Of a DNA stretch of 5,656 nucleotides, positions 1-5,656 are shown one piece after another. The stretch spans positions 1 to 5,656 of the forward strand of contig CAMAJQ010000068.1 in the NCBI GenBank assembly GCA_945835865.1, in the 5' to 3' direction. The notes below the pieces were generated by a model. The model ran no database searches and had not been told where the DNA came from. It saw only the letters and a program-made list of their open reading frames with translations. Within the stretch, counting starts at the first letter, position 1. The number at the start of each line of letters is the position of its first letter. A program made the translations under genes and the position numbers. The DNA comes from an uncultured Clostridia bacterium. GTDB taxonomy: Bacteria > Bacillota > Clostridia > Christensenellales > Borkfalkiaceae.

Positions 1-11
1 CGGATTTAGTT

Positions 12-53
12 AAAAAAGACTGCAATTTTGTATCAAAATTACAGTCTTTTTTT
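12..53 (-). terminator. Intrinsic terminator downstream of tRNA-Ser, probably bidirectional
   Basis: A hairpin lies directly after the 3' end of the tRNA gene. Its stem pairs GACTG (18-22) with CAGTC (42-46) and AATTTTG (24-30) with CAAAATT (34-40), with one C-A mismatch and a three-base loop (31-33). An A-run (12-17) and a T-run (47-53) flank it, so the transcript ends in a U-tract in either direction. Read on the minus strand it would end the tRNA transcript. Read on the plus strand it could also stop a gene arriving from the left of the window, but no such gene is visible here. Confidence 0.85.
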
Positions 54-143
54 GGCGGAGAAGACGAGATTTGAACTCGTGCCACGATCACTCATGCTAC
101 TCCCTTAGCAGGGGAGCCCCTTCGGCCTCTTGGGTACTTCTCC
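53..143 (-). tRNA. tRNA-Ser (anticodon GCU)
   Basis: This is a complete class II (long variable arm) serine tRNA that decodes AGC/AGU codons. On the minus strand the acceptor arms are GGAGAAG (143-137) and CTTCTCC (63-57), followed by the discriminator G and an encoded CCA (55-53). The anticodon stem CTCCC/GGGAG encloses the loop CTGCTAA, with anticodon GCT at 107-109. The variable arm forms a five-pair stem, CATGA with TCGTG, around a GTGA loop. The T-arm is ACGAG-TTCAAAT-CTCGT. The gene has its own promoter (172-200) and terminator (12-53), so it is probably a single-gene transcription unit divergent from the lysR operon. Confidence 0.97.
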
Positions 144-171
144 ATAGATCCGGTTTCCCGAACTCTTATAT

Positions 172-200
172 ATCATACCATATTTTTGCTGACAGGTCAA
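172..200 (-). promoter_or_regulatory. Sigma-A promoter of the tRNA-Ser gene
   Basis: Read on the minus strand, a -35 box TTGACC (200-195) is separated by exactly 17 bases from a -10 box TATGAT (177-172). Transcription would start near 165, about 20 bases upstream of the mature tRNA 5' end. Upstream of the -35 box, at about 203-220, the minus strand is rich in A-tracts and carries the repeat CCTGAAAAA twice (plus-strand 203-211 and 216-224). This resembles an UP element, which is common at stable RNA promoters; that part is inference. Confidence 0.8.
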
Positions 201-333
201 GGTTTTTCAGGTGTTTTTTTCAGGAAAGTAAAAAATTCTGATCCGTTTTTCCGTCCGGGAATGGAACGTTACCCCTGATGCAGGCAAAAAACCGTCGTTC
301 GTTTTTTTTGAAAGAAACGTTTTTCTGTTTTCT

Positions 334-392
334 CTTCCGATAAGTTGAAAAACTTCGGAAGAAGTGATATAATGGTAACGAAATTTCCGAAG
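334..392. promoter_or_regulatory. TTCCGA-type repeats around the lysR promoter, candidate operator
   Basis: Three copies of a short motif surround the promoter: CTTCCGA at 334-340, its inverse TCGGAAG at 355-361 (within AACTTCGGAAG), and TTCCGAAG at 385-392. The first two form a nearly perfect inverted repeat, extended by AAGTT (342-346) and AACTT (351-355), that covers the -35 box. The 8-base CTTCGGAA at 353-360 is the exact reverse complement of 385-392, which lies just after the predicted transcription start. LysR-type regulators usually bind partly symmetric sites near their own promoter, so this is a candidate autoregulatory site. Binding is inferred, not shown. Confidence 0.45.
345..373 (+). 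promoter_or_regulatory. Sigma-A promoter of the lysR-kinase-transporter operon
   Basis: A -35 box TTGAAA (345-350) is followed after exactly 17 bases by a consensus -10 box TATAAT (368-373). A TG dinucleotide at 365-366 makes it an extended -10 promoter. Transcription should start near 380, giving a leader of about 54 bases before the GTG start at 434. The leader has a small imperfect hairpin at 391-410 (AGGGA-GA against TC-TCCCT). It is not followed by a T-run, so it does not look like an attenuator. No other convincing promoter was seen before the two downstream genes. Confidence 0.75.
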
Positions 393-433
393 GGACGACT
401 CGTCTTCCCTTTGCTCAGGATGGTGAATCGGTC

Positions 434-1369
434 GTGAATATCGTATATCTGAAATATGCCGTTGCGGCAGCGAACGCCGGGTCGCTCAGCAAAGCGGCAG
501 AAGAACTGTATATCGCGCAACCCAACCTTTCGCGTGCGATCAAAGAATTTGAAAAGGAATTGGGCGTAACTCTCTTTGAAAGGACGCCGAAGGGGATTTC
601 GCTGACGGCAGAGGGAGAGCGGGTGATTTCTTTCGGAAAAAAACTTTTAAGGTCAATAGACGAATTCGAAGGGGAGATTTCAGGGAAAAAGCAGAAGAAA
701 TCCGTCTTTTCCATTTCCGTCCCCCGTGCAAGTTATATTTCCCACGCCTTTGCCGATTTTACGACGGGACTGGACAAGGATATGAAATGCGAGATCTGGT
801 ATGAAGAGACGAACAATCTTCGTGCCGTCAACAACATTCTGGAAAAGGATTATAAACTCGGGATCATTCGTTACGCCGACCGATACGACAAATATTTTAA
901 AGCGATGATGGAGGAGAAGAATCTTTGCTACGAGTTGATTGCCGAATTCCGCTACGTGCTTCTGATGAGCAAGGATTGTCCGTTGGCGAAAAAGGAGACC
1001 GTCCGATATTCCGATCTTGCCGATTATATCCAGATTGCTCATGCCGACCCTTACGTCCCCTCCGTTTCGGTTTCGGAGATCAGAAAGGAAGAACTTCCCG
1101 AAGATTTCAATCGTCGGATCTACGTTTTCGAGCGGGCGAGTCAATTTGACGTTTTGTCCGGAAACGACGAGACGTTTATGTGGGTCGCCCCGATGCCGAC
1201 GGAAACGCTTGAACGATACGGACTGGTCCAGCGGGTGTGTCCGGACGTCGATAGGAAATACCGCGATCTTCTCATCTATCCGGAACGGTACAGGCTTTCG
1301 CCTTTGGATAAGGCGTTTATCACGGCACTTTGCGAATCGAAAAGGAAATACGTGAAGGAAGAATTCTGA
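434..1369 (+). CDS. LysR-family transcriptional regulator
   Basis: This 311-residue protein has the normal length for a LysR-type regulator. Residues 1-62 form the winged helix-turn-helix: the stretch SLSKAAEELYIAQPNLSRAI (residues 17-36) is the classical recognition motif, followed by FEKELGVTLFER and the wing (TPKGISLTAEG). A linker helix follows, and residues about 91-300 match the two-lobed periplasmic-binding-protein-like effector domain, though this part shows no signature that names an effector. The start is GTG at 434, which begins at the expected family N-terminus; an AGGATGG (418-424) nine bases upstream can serve as a modest ribosome binding site. Many LysR regulators are divergent from their targets. 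This one is instead first in a co-directional operon, 19 bases ahead of the kinase gene, so it probably controls its own transcript. The family call is secure; the target and inducer are unknown. Confidence 0.93.
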   Translation: MNIVYLKYAVAAANAGSLSKAAEELYIAQPNLSRAIKEFEKELGVTLFERTPKGISLTAEGERVISFGKKLLRSIDEFEGEISGKKQKKSVFSISVPRASYISHAFADFTTGLDKDMKCEIWYEETNNLRAVNNILEKDYKLGIIRYADRYDKYFKAMMEEKNLCYELIAEFRYVLLMSKDCPLAKKETVRYSDLADYIQIAHADPYVPSVSVSEIRKEELPEDFNRRIYVFERASQFDVLSGNDETFMWVAPMPTETLERYGLVQRVCPDVDRKYRDLLIYPERYRLSPLDKAFITALCESKRKYVKEEF

Positions 1370-1388
1370 ACGGAAAGGAGGGGCTGCA

Positions 1389-2135
1389 GTGCGGCTTGAC
1401 AGGGTTATCGCCGTCAGAACGGGGAAAACGGTTTATCGGGACGGCGAATATTGCATCAAGGTTTTCGGCGGGGATTATGCGGAGGACGAAGTCCTGAACG
1501 AGGCGCTCAATCAGGCAAGAGCGGAGCGCGCGGGGCTGAACGTTCCTCGTGTCCGATCCGTCATGCAGACGGAAGGGCGGTGGGCGATCTCATCCGATTA
1601 TATTCCGGGCAAGTCGCTCGGTGTTCTGATGAAGGAATACCCGGAAAAGAGAGACGAGTTTCTTTCGCTTTTCGTCGGCGTTCAGCGTCTGATCCATTCG
1701 GTCAGTCCGGTTCTGACGGGAACGAAAGAAAAAATAAAGCGGAAGATTCTCCGGGCGGAAATCGGGGAAGCTCTGCGTGAAGACCTGCTTTTCCGGTTTG
1801 AGACGATGCCGCAGGGGAAGGCTTTATGTCACGGGGATTTTAATCCGACCAACGTCGTACTGCGACAGGACGGTATTCCCTTCATCGTCGACTGGTCGCA
1901 CGCTTCCGTGGGGGATCCGTCTGCAGACGCGGCGAGAACCCGTCTTTATTTTCTTCTTTCGGGAGACGGACGGGCGGCAAGGGAATATATCTCTCTTTAT
2001 TGCAGACAAAGCGGCACCGAAGAAGAGGAGATCGGAAAATGGATGCCTTTCGTCGCCGCGGCTCTGTCCGTCGACGCGAACGCCGACGACCGCGTAATGC
2101 TTCTGTCCCGACTTGCGGAAGACAGATGGGAATAG
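1389..2135 (+). CDS. Aminoglycoside phosphotransferase / choline kinase-fold small-molecule kinase
   Basis: This 248-residue cytoplasmic protein has a protein-kinase-like fold and should transfer phosphate from a nucleotide to a small hydroxylated molecule. The catalytic loop is LCHGDFNPTNVVL, giving the Brenner pattern H148-x-D150-x4-N155, with D150 as catalytic base. FIVDWSHASVGDP supplies the metal-binding D168. Lys24 (YCIKVF) is the likely ATP-binding lysine and E47 (ARAERAGL) lies in the following helix. All key residues are present, so it is probably active. It is shorter than most true resistance enzymes, and the D-W-x3-A-x2-G-x-P-x-A-D-x-A-R-T ending recalls widespread uncharacterised housekeeping members, so drug resistance should not be assumed. 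The start is GTG at 1389, with AGGAGG (1376-1381) seven bases before it. It lies 19 bases after the LysR gene and 30 before the transporter gene. A choline/ethanolamine-like or sugar substrate is possible; none is proven. Confidence 0.85.
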   Translation: MRLDRVIAVRTGKTVYRDGEYCIKVFGGDYAEDEVLNEALNQARAERAGLNVPRVRSVMQTEGRWAISSDYIPGKSLGVLMKEYPEKRDEFLSLFVGVQRLIHSVSPVLTGTKEKIKRKILRAEIGEALREDLLFRFETMPQGKALCHGDFNPTNVVLRQDGIPFIVDWSHASVGDPSADAARTRLYFLLSGDGRAAREYISLYCRQSGTEEEEIGKWMPFVAAALSVDANADDRVMLLSRLAEDRWE

Positions 2136-2155
2136 CGTTTTGCCGCAAGGTCGGG
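2107..2155 (+). promoter_or_regulatory. Long-range hairpin covering the transporter gene ribosome binding site
   Basis: CCCGAC (2107-2112) pairs with GTCGGG (2150-2155), and TTGCGG (2113-2118) with CCGCAA (2143-2148). This gives twelve base pairs with one bulged G (2149) and a 24-base loop. The left arm lies in the last codons of the kinase gene and the loop contains its stop codon (2133-2135). The right arm includes part of the G-rich ribosome binding site of the next gene (AAGGTCGGGGGA, 2147-2158; ATG at 2166). Ribosomes finishing the kinase gene would melt the stem, which suggests translational coupling. The pairing is visible; the function is inferred. Confidence 0.45.
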
Positions 2156-2165
2156 GGATCATAAA

Positions 2166-3026
2166 ATGTGGGTATTGCTTGCTTTCGGTTCCGCTCTTTT
2201 TGCGGGGCTTTCGTCCGTACTTGCAAAGTGCGGGATCAAAAAAACGCCTTCGGAAGTCGCGACGGCGATTCGTACCGTGATCGTTCTCTGCATGGCGTTT
2301 CTGATGACGGTTATCGTCGGATCGCTTGGGGATTTTTGTAAAATTACGCCGAAGTCCTGGATTTTTCTCGTTTTGTCCGGCATTTCGACGGGAGTATCCT
2401 GGCTCTGTTTTTTTAAAGCCCTGGAACTTGCCGACGTCAATAAAGTGGTGCCCGCCGATAAGACGAGCACCGTTTTGACTTTGATTTTTGCCATGGTCTT
2501 TTTCCGCGAGTCGGTCAACGTATGGAAGATCGTCTCCGTTCTTGCGATCTGCGTCGGAACTTTTCTGATGATCGAAAGAAAAGGTTCTGTGGAATCCCGT
2601 TCGGGAAAAGGATGGTTCCTCTTTGCCTGCCTTTCAGCGGTTTTTGCCTCTCTGACGAGTATCTGGGGAAAGGTCGGTATCGACGGAGTAGAATCCAATC
2701 TCGGAACTTTGATTCGTACCTTTATCGTGTTATTGATGAGTTTTCTCGTCGTCACCGTAACGAAAAAAGGGAAAGAGATCAAAAGGATATCCCGTAGGGA
2801 CCTTCTTTTTATCGTGCTGTCCGGTCTTGCAACGGGCGCCTCCTGGCTCTGCTATTACAGGGCGCTGAAGGACGGTGTGACGACCGTCGTCGTCTCCGTC
2901 GACAAGTTGAGTATGCTCGTAACCGTCGGTTTTTCCGTTTTCGTCCTGAAAGAAAAACTGTCTGTAAAGGGGCTGATCGGCTTGCTCCTGATCGTCTCGG
3001 GGACGATCGCACTTATTTTTTGCTGA
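2166..3026 (+). CDS. EamA/DMT-superfamily transporter
   Basis: This 286-residue inner membrane protein has about ten hydrophobic helices, the standard size and layout of drug/metabolite transporters. It consists of two similar EamA halves, roughly residues 1-137 and 149-286. Matching segments sit exactly 148 residues apart: LSGISTGVSWLCFFKAL (70-86) against LSGLATGASWLCYYRAL (218-234), and IRT (35-37) against IRT (183-185). The linker at about 137-149 is short and charged. Family members move amino acids, nucleosides, choline or other metabolites in either direction, so neither substrate nor direction can be read here. The ATG at 2166 is preceded by a G-rich site (GGGGGA, 2153-2158). It follows the kinase gene by 30 bases, which suggests a shared substrate, as in the LicA/LicB pair. 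The last 14 bases overlap the end of the opposing small feo gene. Confidence 0.9.
   Translation: MWVLLAFGSALFAGLSSVLAKCGIKKTPSEVATAIRTVIVLCMAFLMTVIVGSLGDFCKITPKSWIFLVLSGISTGVSWLCFFKALELADVNKVVPADKTSTVLTLIFAMVFFRESVNVWKIVSVLAICVGTFLMIERKGSVESRSGKGWFLFACLSAVFASLTSIWGKVGIDGVESNLGTLIRTFIVLLMSFLVVTVTKKGKEIKRISRRDLLFIVLSGLATGASWLCYYRALKDGVTTVVVSVDKLSMLVTVGFSVFVLKEKLSVKGLIGLLLIVSGTIALIFC
2990..3021 (+). terminator. Possible intrinsic terminator inside the end of the transporter gene
   Basis: GATCGTC (2990-2996) and GACGATC (3002-3008) form a perfect seven-base-pair stem with a five-base loop. After four bases comes the U-rich run TTATTTTTT (3013-3021), just before the transporter stop codon at 3024-3026. 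On the plus strand this has the form of a modest intrinsic terminator, and it is the only candidate in the convergent junction. The T-run is not immediately after the stem and is interrupted, so efficiency is doubtful. Read on the minus strand it has no T-run. Confidence 0.4.
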
Positions 3027-3186
3027 TTTCGTCCGTTTTCCGTCCGGAGACGCATCCTGCGCAATGCGGACAGTCTCCTCCGCAGTCGCAGGAGCATTTG
3101 CCTTTCTTTTTCCGGATGACGAAGGAGATCAAAACTCCGACGATCACCGCGGCGCAGACTACGATTAAAATAATTTCGGGAAGCAT
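3013..3186 (-). CDS. FeoB-associated Cys-rich small membrane protein
   Basis: This 57-residue protein starts at ATG (3186-3184), behind AGGAG seven bases upstream, and lies 20 bases downstream of the feoB stop. Residues 4-24 (PEIILIVVCAAVIVG onward) form one membrane helix, followed by a positive cluster RKKKGK (25-30), which places the C-terminus in the cytoplasm. The tail carries six closely spaced cysteines, C31, C33, C35, C39, C42 and C45, in the pattern CxCxCx3CxxCxxC. Size, topology, Cys-rich tail and position match the FeoB-associated Cys-rich membrane protein family, which follows feoB in many Bacillota. The cysteines could bind Fe(II) as it leaves FeoB or form a metal or redox site; the family role is not settled. 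Its 3' end overlaps the convergent transporter gene by 14 bases. Confidence 0.88.
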   Translation of the reverse strand: MLPEIILIVVCAAVIVGVLISFVIRKKKGKCSCDCGGDCPHCAGCVSGRKTDEISKK

Positions 3187-3206
3187 ATCTTTCTCCTTTC
3201 CGCCGT

Positions 3207-5495
3207 TCAGGCGCGTTTACCGTTTCGTACGGCGAGAAATGCGATGACTGCGGCGATCGCGCCCGCCCAGAGAAACGCCGTCCACCACGCGGTTCCGATG
3301 GTGTAGATCGCCGTTGCGACGAGATAGGACGTAACGATCCAGAACAATAACGTAAAGCGATATCTCTTTTTATTCTGTAATTCCGCTTTTGCCGTTCCCA
3401 CCGCTGCAAAACAGGGAATGGTCGTCATGTTGAAAGCGATGAAGGAAATCAGCGCGGGGACGGTAATTCCCGTTTCCGTGATCATGGCGAGGACGTAAGG
3501 AATTCCGGATCCGTCGGGATCGTCGAGCGCAGCGCCCGCAATGCAGGCGGCAAGCACGCCGAAGGTCGCGATGACGTTTTCCTTTGCAATCAGTCCCGTG
3601 ATCGCCGCGAGCACGAATACCCAGCCGAACGCTTTCAGTTGACTACCGAAGCCGAGAGGTGTAAAAACAGGCTGAACGAGCATCGAGATATTCGCGAGAA
3701 TACTCTGGTCGATCTCCTCGTCTGCAAGGAACTGCCAGCCGAAGGAGAAATGAGTCAGGATCCAGATGACGATCGTCGAGGCAAAGATGATGGTAAACGC
3801 TTTTTTGATGAAGTGTTTGGCTTTATCCCACAGATGCGCCGTCAGATTTTTAAGCTGGGGTGCGTGATAGGAAGGAAGTTCCATAATGAAGGGAGGGGTT
3901 TCGCCCTTCAGCGTCGTCGAGCGCATGAGCAGAACGCTCAGGATTGCCACGACGATGCCGAGCAGATACATGGAATAGGTGATCAGATCGGCGTTGCCGA
4001 TCCCCGCTCCCGCAACGATCGCCCCGGCGACCGCAGTCAGAATGGGAAGTTTCGCTCCGCAGGAAAAGAAGGGGATGACGCGGATCGTTGCCGTTCTCTC
4101 TTGATCGTCGGCAAGCGTTCTGGTGTTGATCATTGCGGGGACGGAGCATCCGAAGCCCATGATCATCGGCATAAACGCTCTTCCCGAGAGTCCGAATCTG
4201 CGGAACATTCTGTCGAGGATGAACGCGATACGCGCCATATATCCCGAATCTTCCAGGATAGAGAAGAAGAGGAAAAGGGTCAGAATGGGGGGCAGGAAAG
4301 AGAGCACGGCTCCGATGCCTTCGATAATTCCGTCGCTCAGCAGCCCGATTGCCCATTCCTGCATTCCGCTTCCGGCAATGATATCTTTCAGCCAACCGAA
4401 GAGTTCTCCGACGAGCATATCGTTCCACACGTTGTTCAGGATAACTCCGGGGGACATGACCGCGCCGTCGTAAACGCAGGCAAGCCATCTGACGCCGTAG
4501 TGGATCGCTTCGAGTTCGCCGTCGGCGTTCACCGCCATGAGTCCGAGATCTTCAAGCGTCGGAAGAGAGAAGATTCTGCCGAGGAAGAGAAGGTCTTCCG
4601 AAAAGGTCAGGTGAAAAATAGCGAACAGAATGACGAGAAAGATGGGAATTCCCCAGATTTTATGGGTCAGAACTTTATCCGCTTTATCCGAGGCGGACAT
4701 TCTGAAACGGTCGGTGTTTTTTCTCGTCACGACGGGTGCGAAATGCCCGGATATGTATTGATACCTCGCGTCCGCCACGAGGGCCTCGAAGTCGTTGCCG
4801 AAAACGTTATCGTGGAAGGTCTTTTTAAATGCCTCGACCATATTGACCGTTTCGGCGTGCATTTTCCGTTCGATCTCGTCTCCCTCGACGAGTTTGACGG
4901 CGTGGAAGAGAGGATTTTTCACCTTCTGACCTTCGAGGGCGATCTTTACGTCTCCCACGAGGTGAATGAGAGCGGTATCCTGCAGAACGGTCGTTCCCAT
5001 GCGTACCTTTTTGCTCTCGTTCCAGGCTTTGTCCATCAGTTCCCGAAGTCCTTCTTCTTTCAGCGCGGAAATCTTCACCACGGGAACGCCTAACCGTTTT
5101 TCCAGTTCTTTCGCGTCGATCTTGTCTCCCGCTTTTTCCACGGCGTCCATCATATTGAGGGCGATCACCATGGGAACGTCGATCTCAAGGATCTGCGTCG
5201 TCAGATAGAGATTCCTTTCGAGATTGGTCGCGTCTACGATATTGATGACGCAGTCGGGCTTTTCGTCGAGCAGATAATTCCGTGCGATGACTTCCTCCGG
5301 CGTATAGGGAGAGAGCGAATAGATTCCGGGCAGGTCGACGATGGCGACGGGCTCCGGACATTTTTTATATACGCCGTCTCTCTTGTCGACGGTTACGCCG
5401 GGCCAGTTTCCGACGTGCGCCGTGGAGCCCGTCAGACTGTTGAACAAGGTCGTCTTGCCGCAGTTGGGGTTTCCCGCCAAAGCAAACCGTTTCAT
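3207..5495 (-). CDS. feoB: Ferrous iron transport protein B (GTPase-permease)
   Basis: This 762-residue protein is a complete FeoB, the main bacterial Fe(II) importer of the cytoplasmic membrane. The N-terminal G domain shows G1 GNPNCGKT (8-15), the switch region NWPGVTVDK with T35 (30-38), G3 DLPG (54-57), G4 NMMD (114-117) and a G5-like SAL (143-145). A helical linker domain (about 170-270) leads to the membrane part, whose first helix is at about 281-298. The conserved gate motifs are GFGCSVPA (C450), PFFSCGAKLP (C479) and, near the C-terminus, TTIPCFAA (C695). Further helices run to about residue 757. The start is ATG at 5495-5493, with GGAGGTG eight bases upstream, and it overlaps the feoA stop codon as ATGA. 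No frameshift or missing motif was seen. Regulation (Fur/DtxR-type) cannot be judged, because the operon promoter lies beyond the right edge. Confidence 0.98.
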   Translation of the reverse strand: MKRFALAGNPNCGKTTLFNSLTGSTAHVGNWPGVTVDKRDGVYKKCPEPVAIVDLPGIYSLSPYTPEEVIARNYLLDEKPDCVINIVDATNLERNLYLTTQILEIDVPMVIALNMMDAVEKAGDKIDAKELEKRLGVPVVKISALKEEGLRELMDKAWNESKKVRMGTTVLQDTALIHLVGDVKIALEGQKVKNPLFHAVKLVEGDEIERKMHAETVNMVEAFKKTFHDNVFGNDFEALVADARYQYISGHFAPVVTRKNTDRFRMSASDKADKVLTHKIWGIPIFLVILFAIFHLTFSEDLLFLGRIFSLPTLEDLGLMAVNADGELEAIHYGVRWLACVYDGAVMSPGVILNNVWNDMLVGELFGWLKDIIAGSGMQEWAIGLLSDGIIEGIGAVLSFLPPILTLFLFFSILEDSGYMARIAFILDRMFRRFGLSGRAFMPMIMGFGCSVPAMINTRTLADDQERTATIRVIPFFSCGAKLPILTAVAGAIVAGAGIGNADLITYSMYLLGIVVAILSVLLMRSTTLKGETPPFIMELPSYHAPQLKNLTAHLWDKAKHFIKKAFTIIFASTIVIWILTHFSFGWQFLADEEIDQSILANISMLVQPVFTPLGFGSQLKAFGWVFVLAAITGLIAKENVIATFGVLAACIAGAALDDPDGSGIPYVLAMITETGITVPALISFIAFNMTTIPCFAAVGTAKAELQNKKRYRFTLLFWIVTSYLVATAIYTIGTAWWTAFLWAGAIAAVIAFLAVRNGKRA

Positions 5496-5635
5496 ATTTT
5501 TTTCACCTCCATCGTCACGCAGCCCGCTTCCGTTTTGCGGAGGGTCAGTTCGTATCCTCTCAGTGTCACTTCGACGGGATCGCCGAGAGGGGCTTTTTTA
5601 CTCAAGAGTATTTCCACTCCGTGGGTGCTCGCCAT
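5492..5635 (-). CDS. feoA: FeoA C-terminal portion, upstream part disrupted or missing at window edge
   Basis: The frame ending at TGA 5494-5492 encodes an unmistakable FeoA C-terminus: KKAPLGDPVEVTLRGYELTL followed by RKTEAGCVTMEV. FeoA is a small cytoplasmic SH3-like protein of about 75 residues that works with FeoB. Its stop overlaps the feoB start (ATGA, 5495-5492), as expected for coupled feoAB genes. Going upstream, the frame reads CRLFHMASTHGVEIL (5650-5606), recognisable but poor against the usual RRLLDMG-x-TPG-x-EV pattern, and then hits an in-frame TAA at 5653-5651. The ATG at 5635-5633 gives only 47 residues and has no ribosome binding site, so it is probably not a true start. The gene may be a decayed feoA or, as likely, be corrupted by poor sequence at a contig end. 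The FeoA identity is secure; the gene boundary is not. Confidence 0.75.
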   Translation of the reverse strand: MASTHGVEILLSKKAPLGDPVEVTLRGYELTLRKTEAGCVTMEVKKI

Positions 5636-5656
5636 GTGGAACAGTCTACATTAGAT

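Noticed and set aside
53..143. tRNA-Ser as an integration site for a mobile element carrying the cassette
   Set aside because: The tRNA 3' end faces the left edge, away from the lysR operon. No integrase gene and no repeat of the tRNA 3' end was seen elsewhere in the window.
391..410. Leader hairpin as a riboswitch or attenuator before lysR
   Set aside because: It is a single imperfect stem in a leader of about 54 bases, with no T-run and no conserved riboswitch core. The leader is too short for a known aptamer.
269..520. Minus-strand open frame of 83 codons between tRNA-Ser and lysR
   Set aside because: It crosses the lysR promoter, its ribosome binding site and the helix-turn-helix coding region. 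It shows no family features or ribosome binding site, so the intergenic stretch is better read as regulatory.
1389..2135. Aminoglycoside resistance gene
   Set aside because: The fold and catalytic motifs are present, but they are shared by choline, homoserine, sugar and many uncharacterised kinases. Nothing in the protein or its neighbours points to drug modification.
3046..3078. Inverted repeat GGAGAC / GTCTCC as a terminator at the convergent junction
   Set aside because: The stem is only six pairs with a 21-base loop, lies in the Cys-rich coding region, and has no T-run on either side.
3639..5093. Open frame of 484 codons on the plus strand, antisense to feoB
   Set aside because: Its product is rich in D, E, R, H and G with no recognisable domain, and it lies wholly opposite a complete feoB with all family motifs. 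It is a by-product of feoB codon usage.

Overview
The window looks like a chromosomal piece from a low-to-medium GC Gram-positive bacterium, most likely a clostridial member of the Bacillota. The evidence is the strong AGGAGG-type ribosome binding sites, a tRNA-Ser with an encoded CCA end, and a feoA-feoB locus followed by a small Cys-rich 'FeoB-associated' membrane protein, an arrangement typical of that phylum. A finer taxonomic call is not supported. No mobile element, CRISPR array or rRNA was seen.

Layout, left to right. Positions 12-53 hold a bidirectional-looking hairpin terminator. Positions 53-143 hold tRNA-Ser(GCU) on the minus strand, with a clear promoter at 172-200. The rest of the 290-base gap up to 433 holds a good sigma-A promoter (345-373) for the plus-strand genes and a set of TTCCGA-type repeats around it. 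Positions 434-3026 hold three plus-strand genes with gaps of 19 and 30 bases, so probably one operon: a LysR-type regulator, an aminoglycoside phosphotransferase/choline kinase-fold small-molecule kinase, and a ten-helix EamA/DMT transporter. A stable potential hairpin (2107-2155) joins the end of the kinase gene to the ribosome binding site of the transporter gene. Positions 3013-5656 hold the minus-strand ferrous iron locus, transcribed toward the middle of the window: the C-terminal half of FeoA, the full FeoB GTPase-permease, and the 57-residue Cys-rich protein. The two operons converge and their last genes overlap by 14 bases at 3013-3026.

How the genes work together. The feo genes form a conventional Fe(II) uptake module: FeoB is the GTPase-permease, FeoA its small SH3-like partner, and the Cys-rich protein a probable accessory. 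The other operon reads as a regulator, a kinase and a transporter for one unknown small molecule. This could be uptake followed by phosphorylation, as in the LicA/LicB choline system, but the substrate cannot be read from the sequence. The most useful points for follow-up are this uncharacterised cassette, the hairpin that would cover the transporter ribosome binding site, the repeats at the lysR promoter, and an in-frame stop with degraded FeoA similarity at the right edge. I found nothing that amounts to a clearly new biological system.
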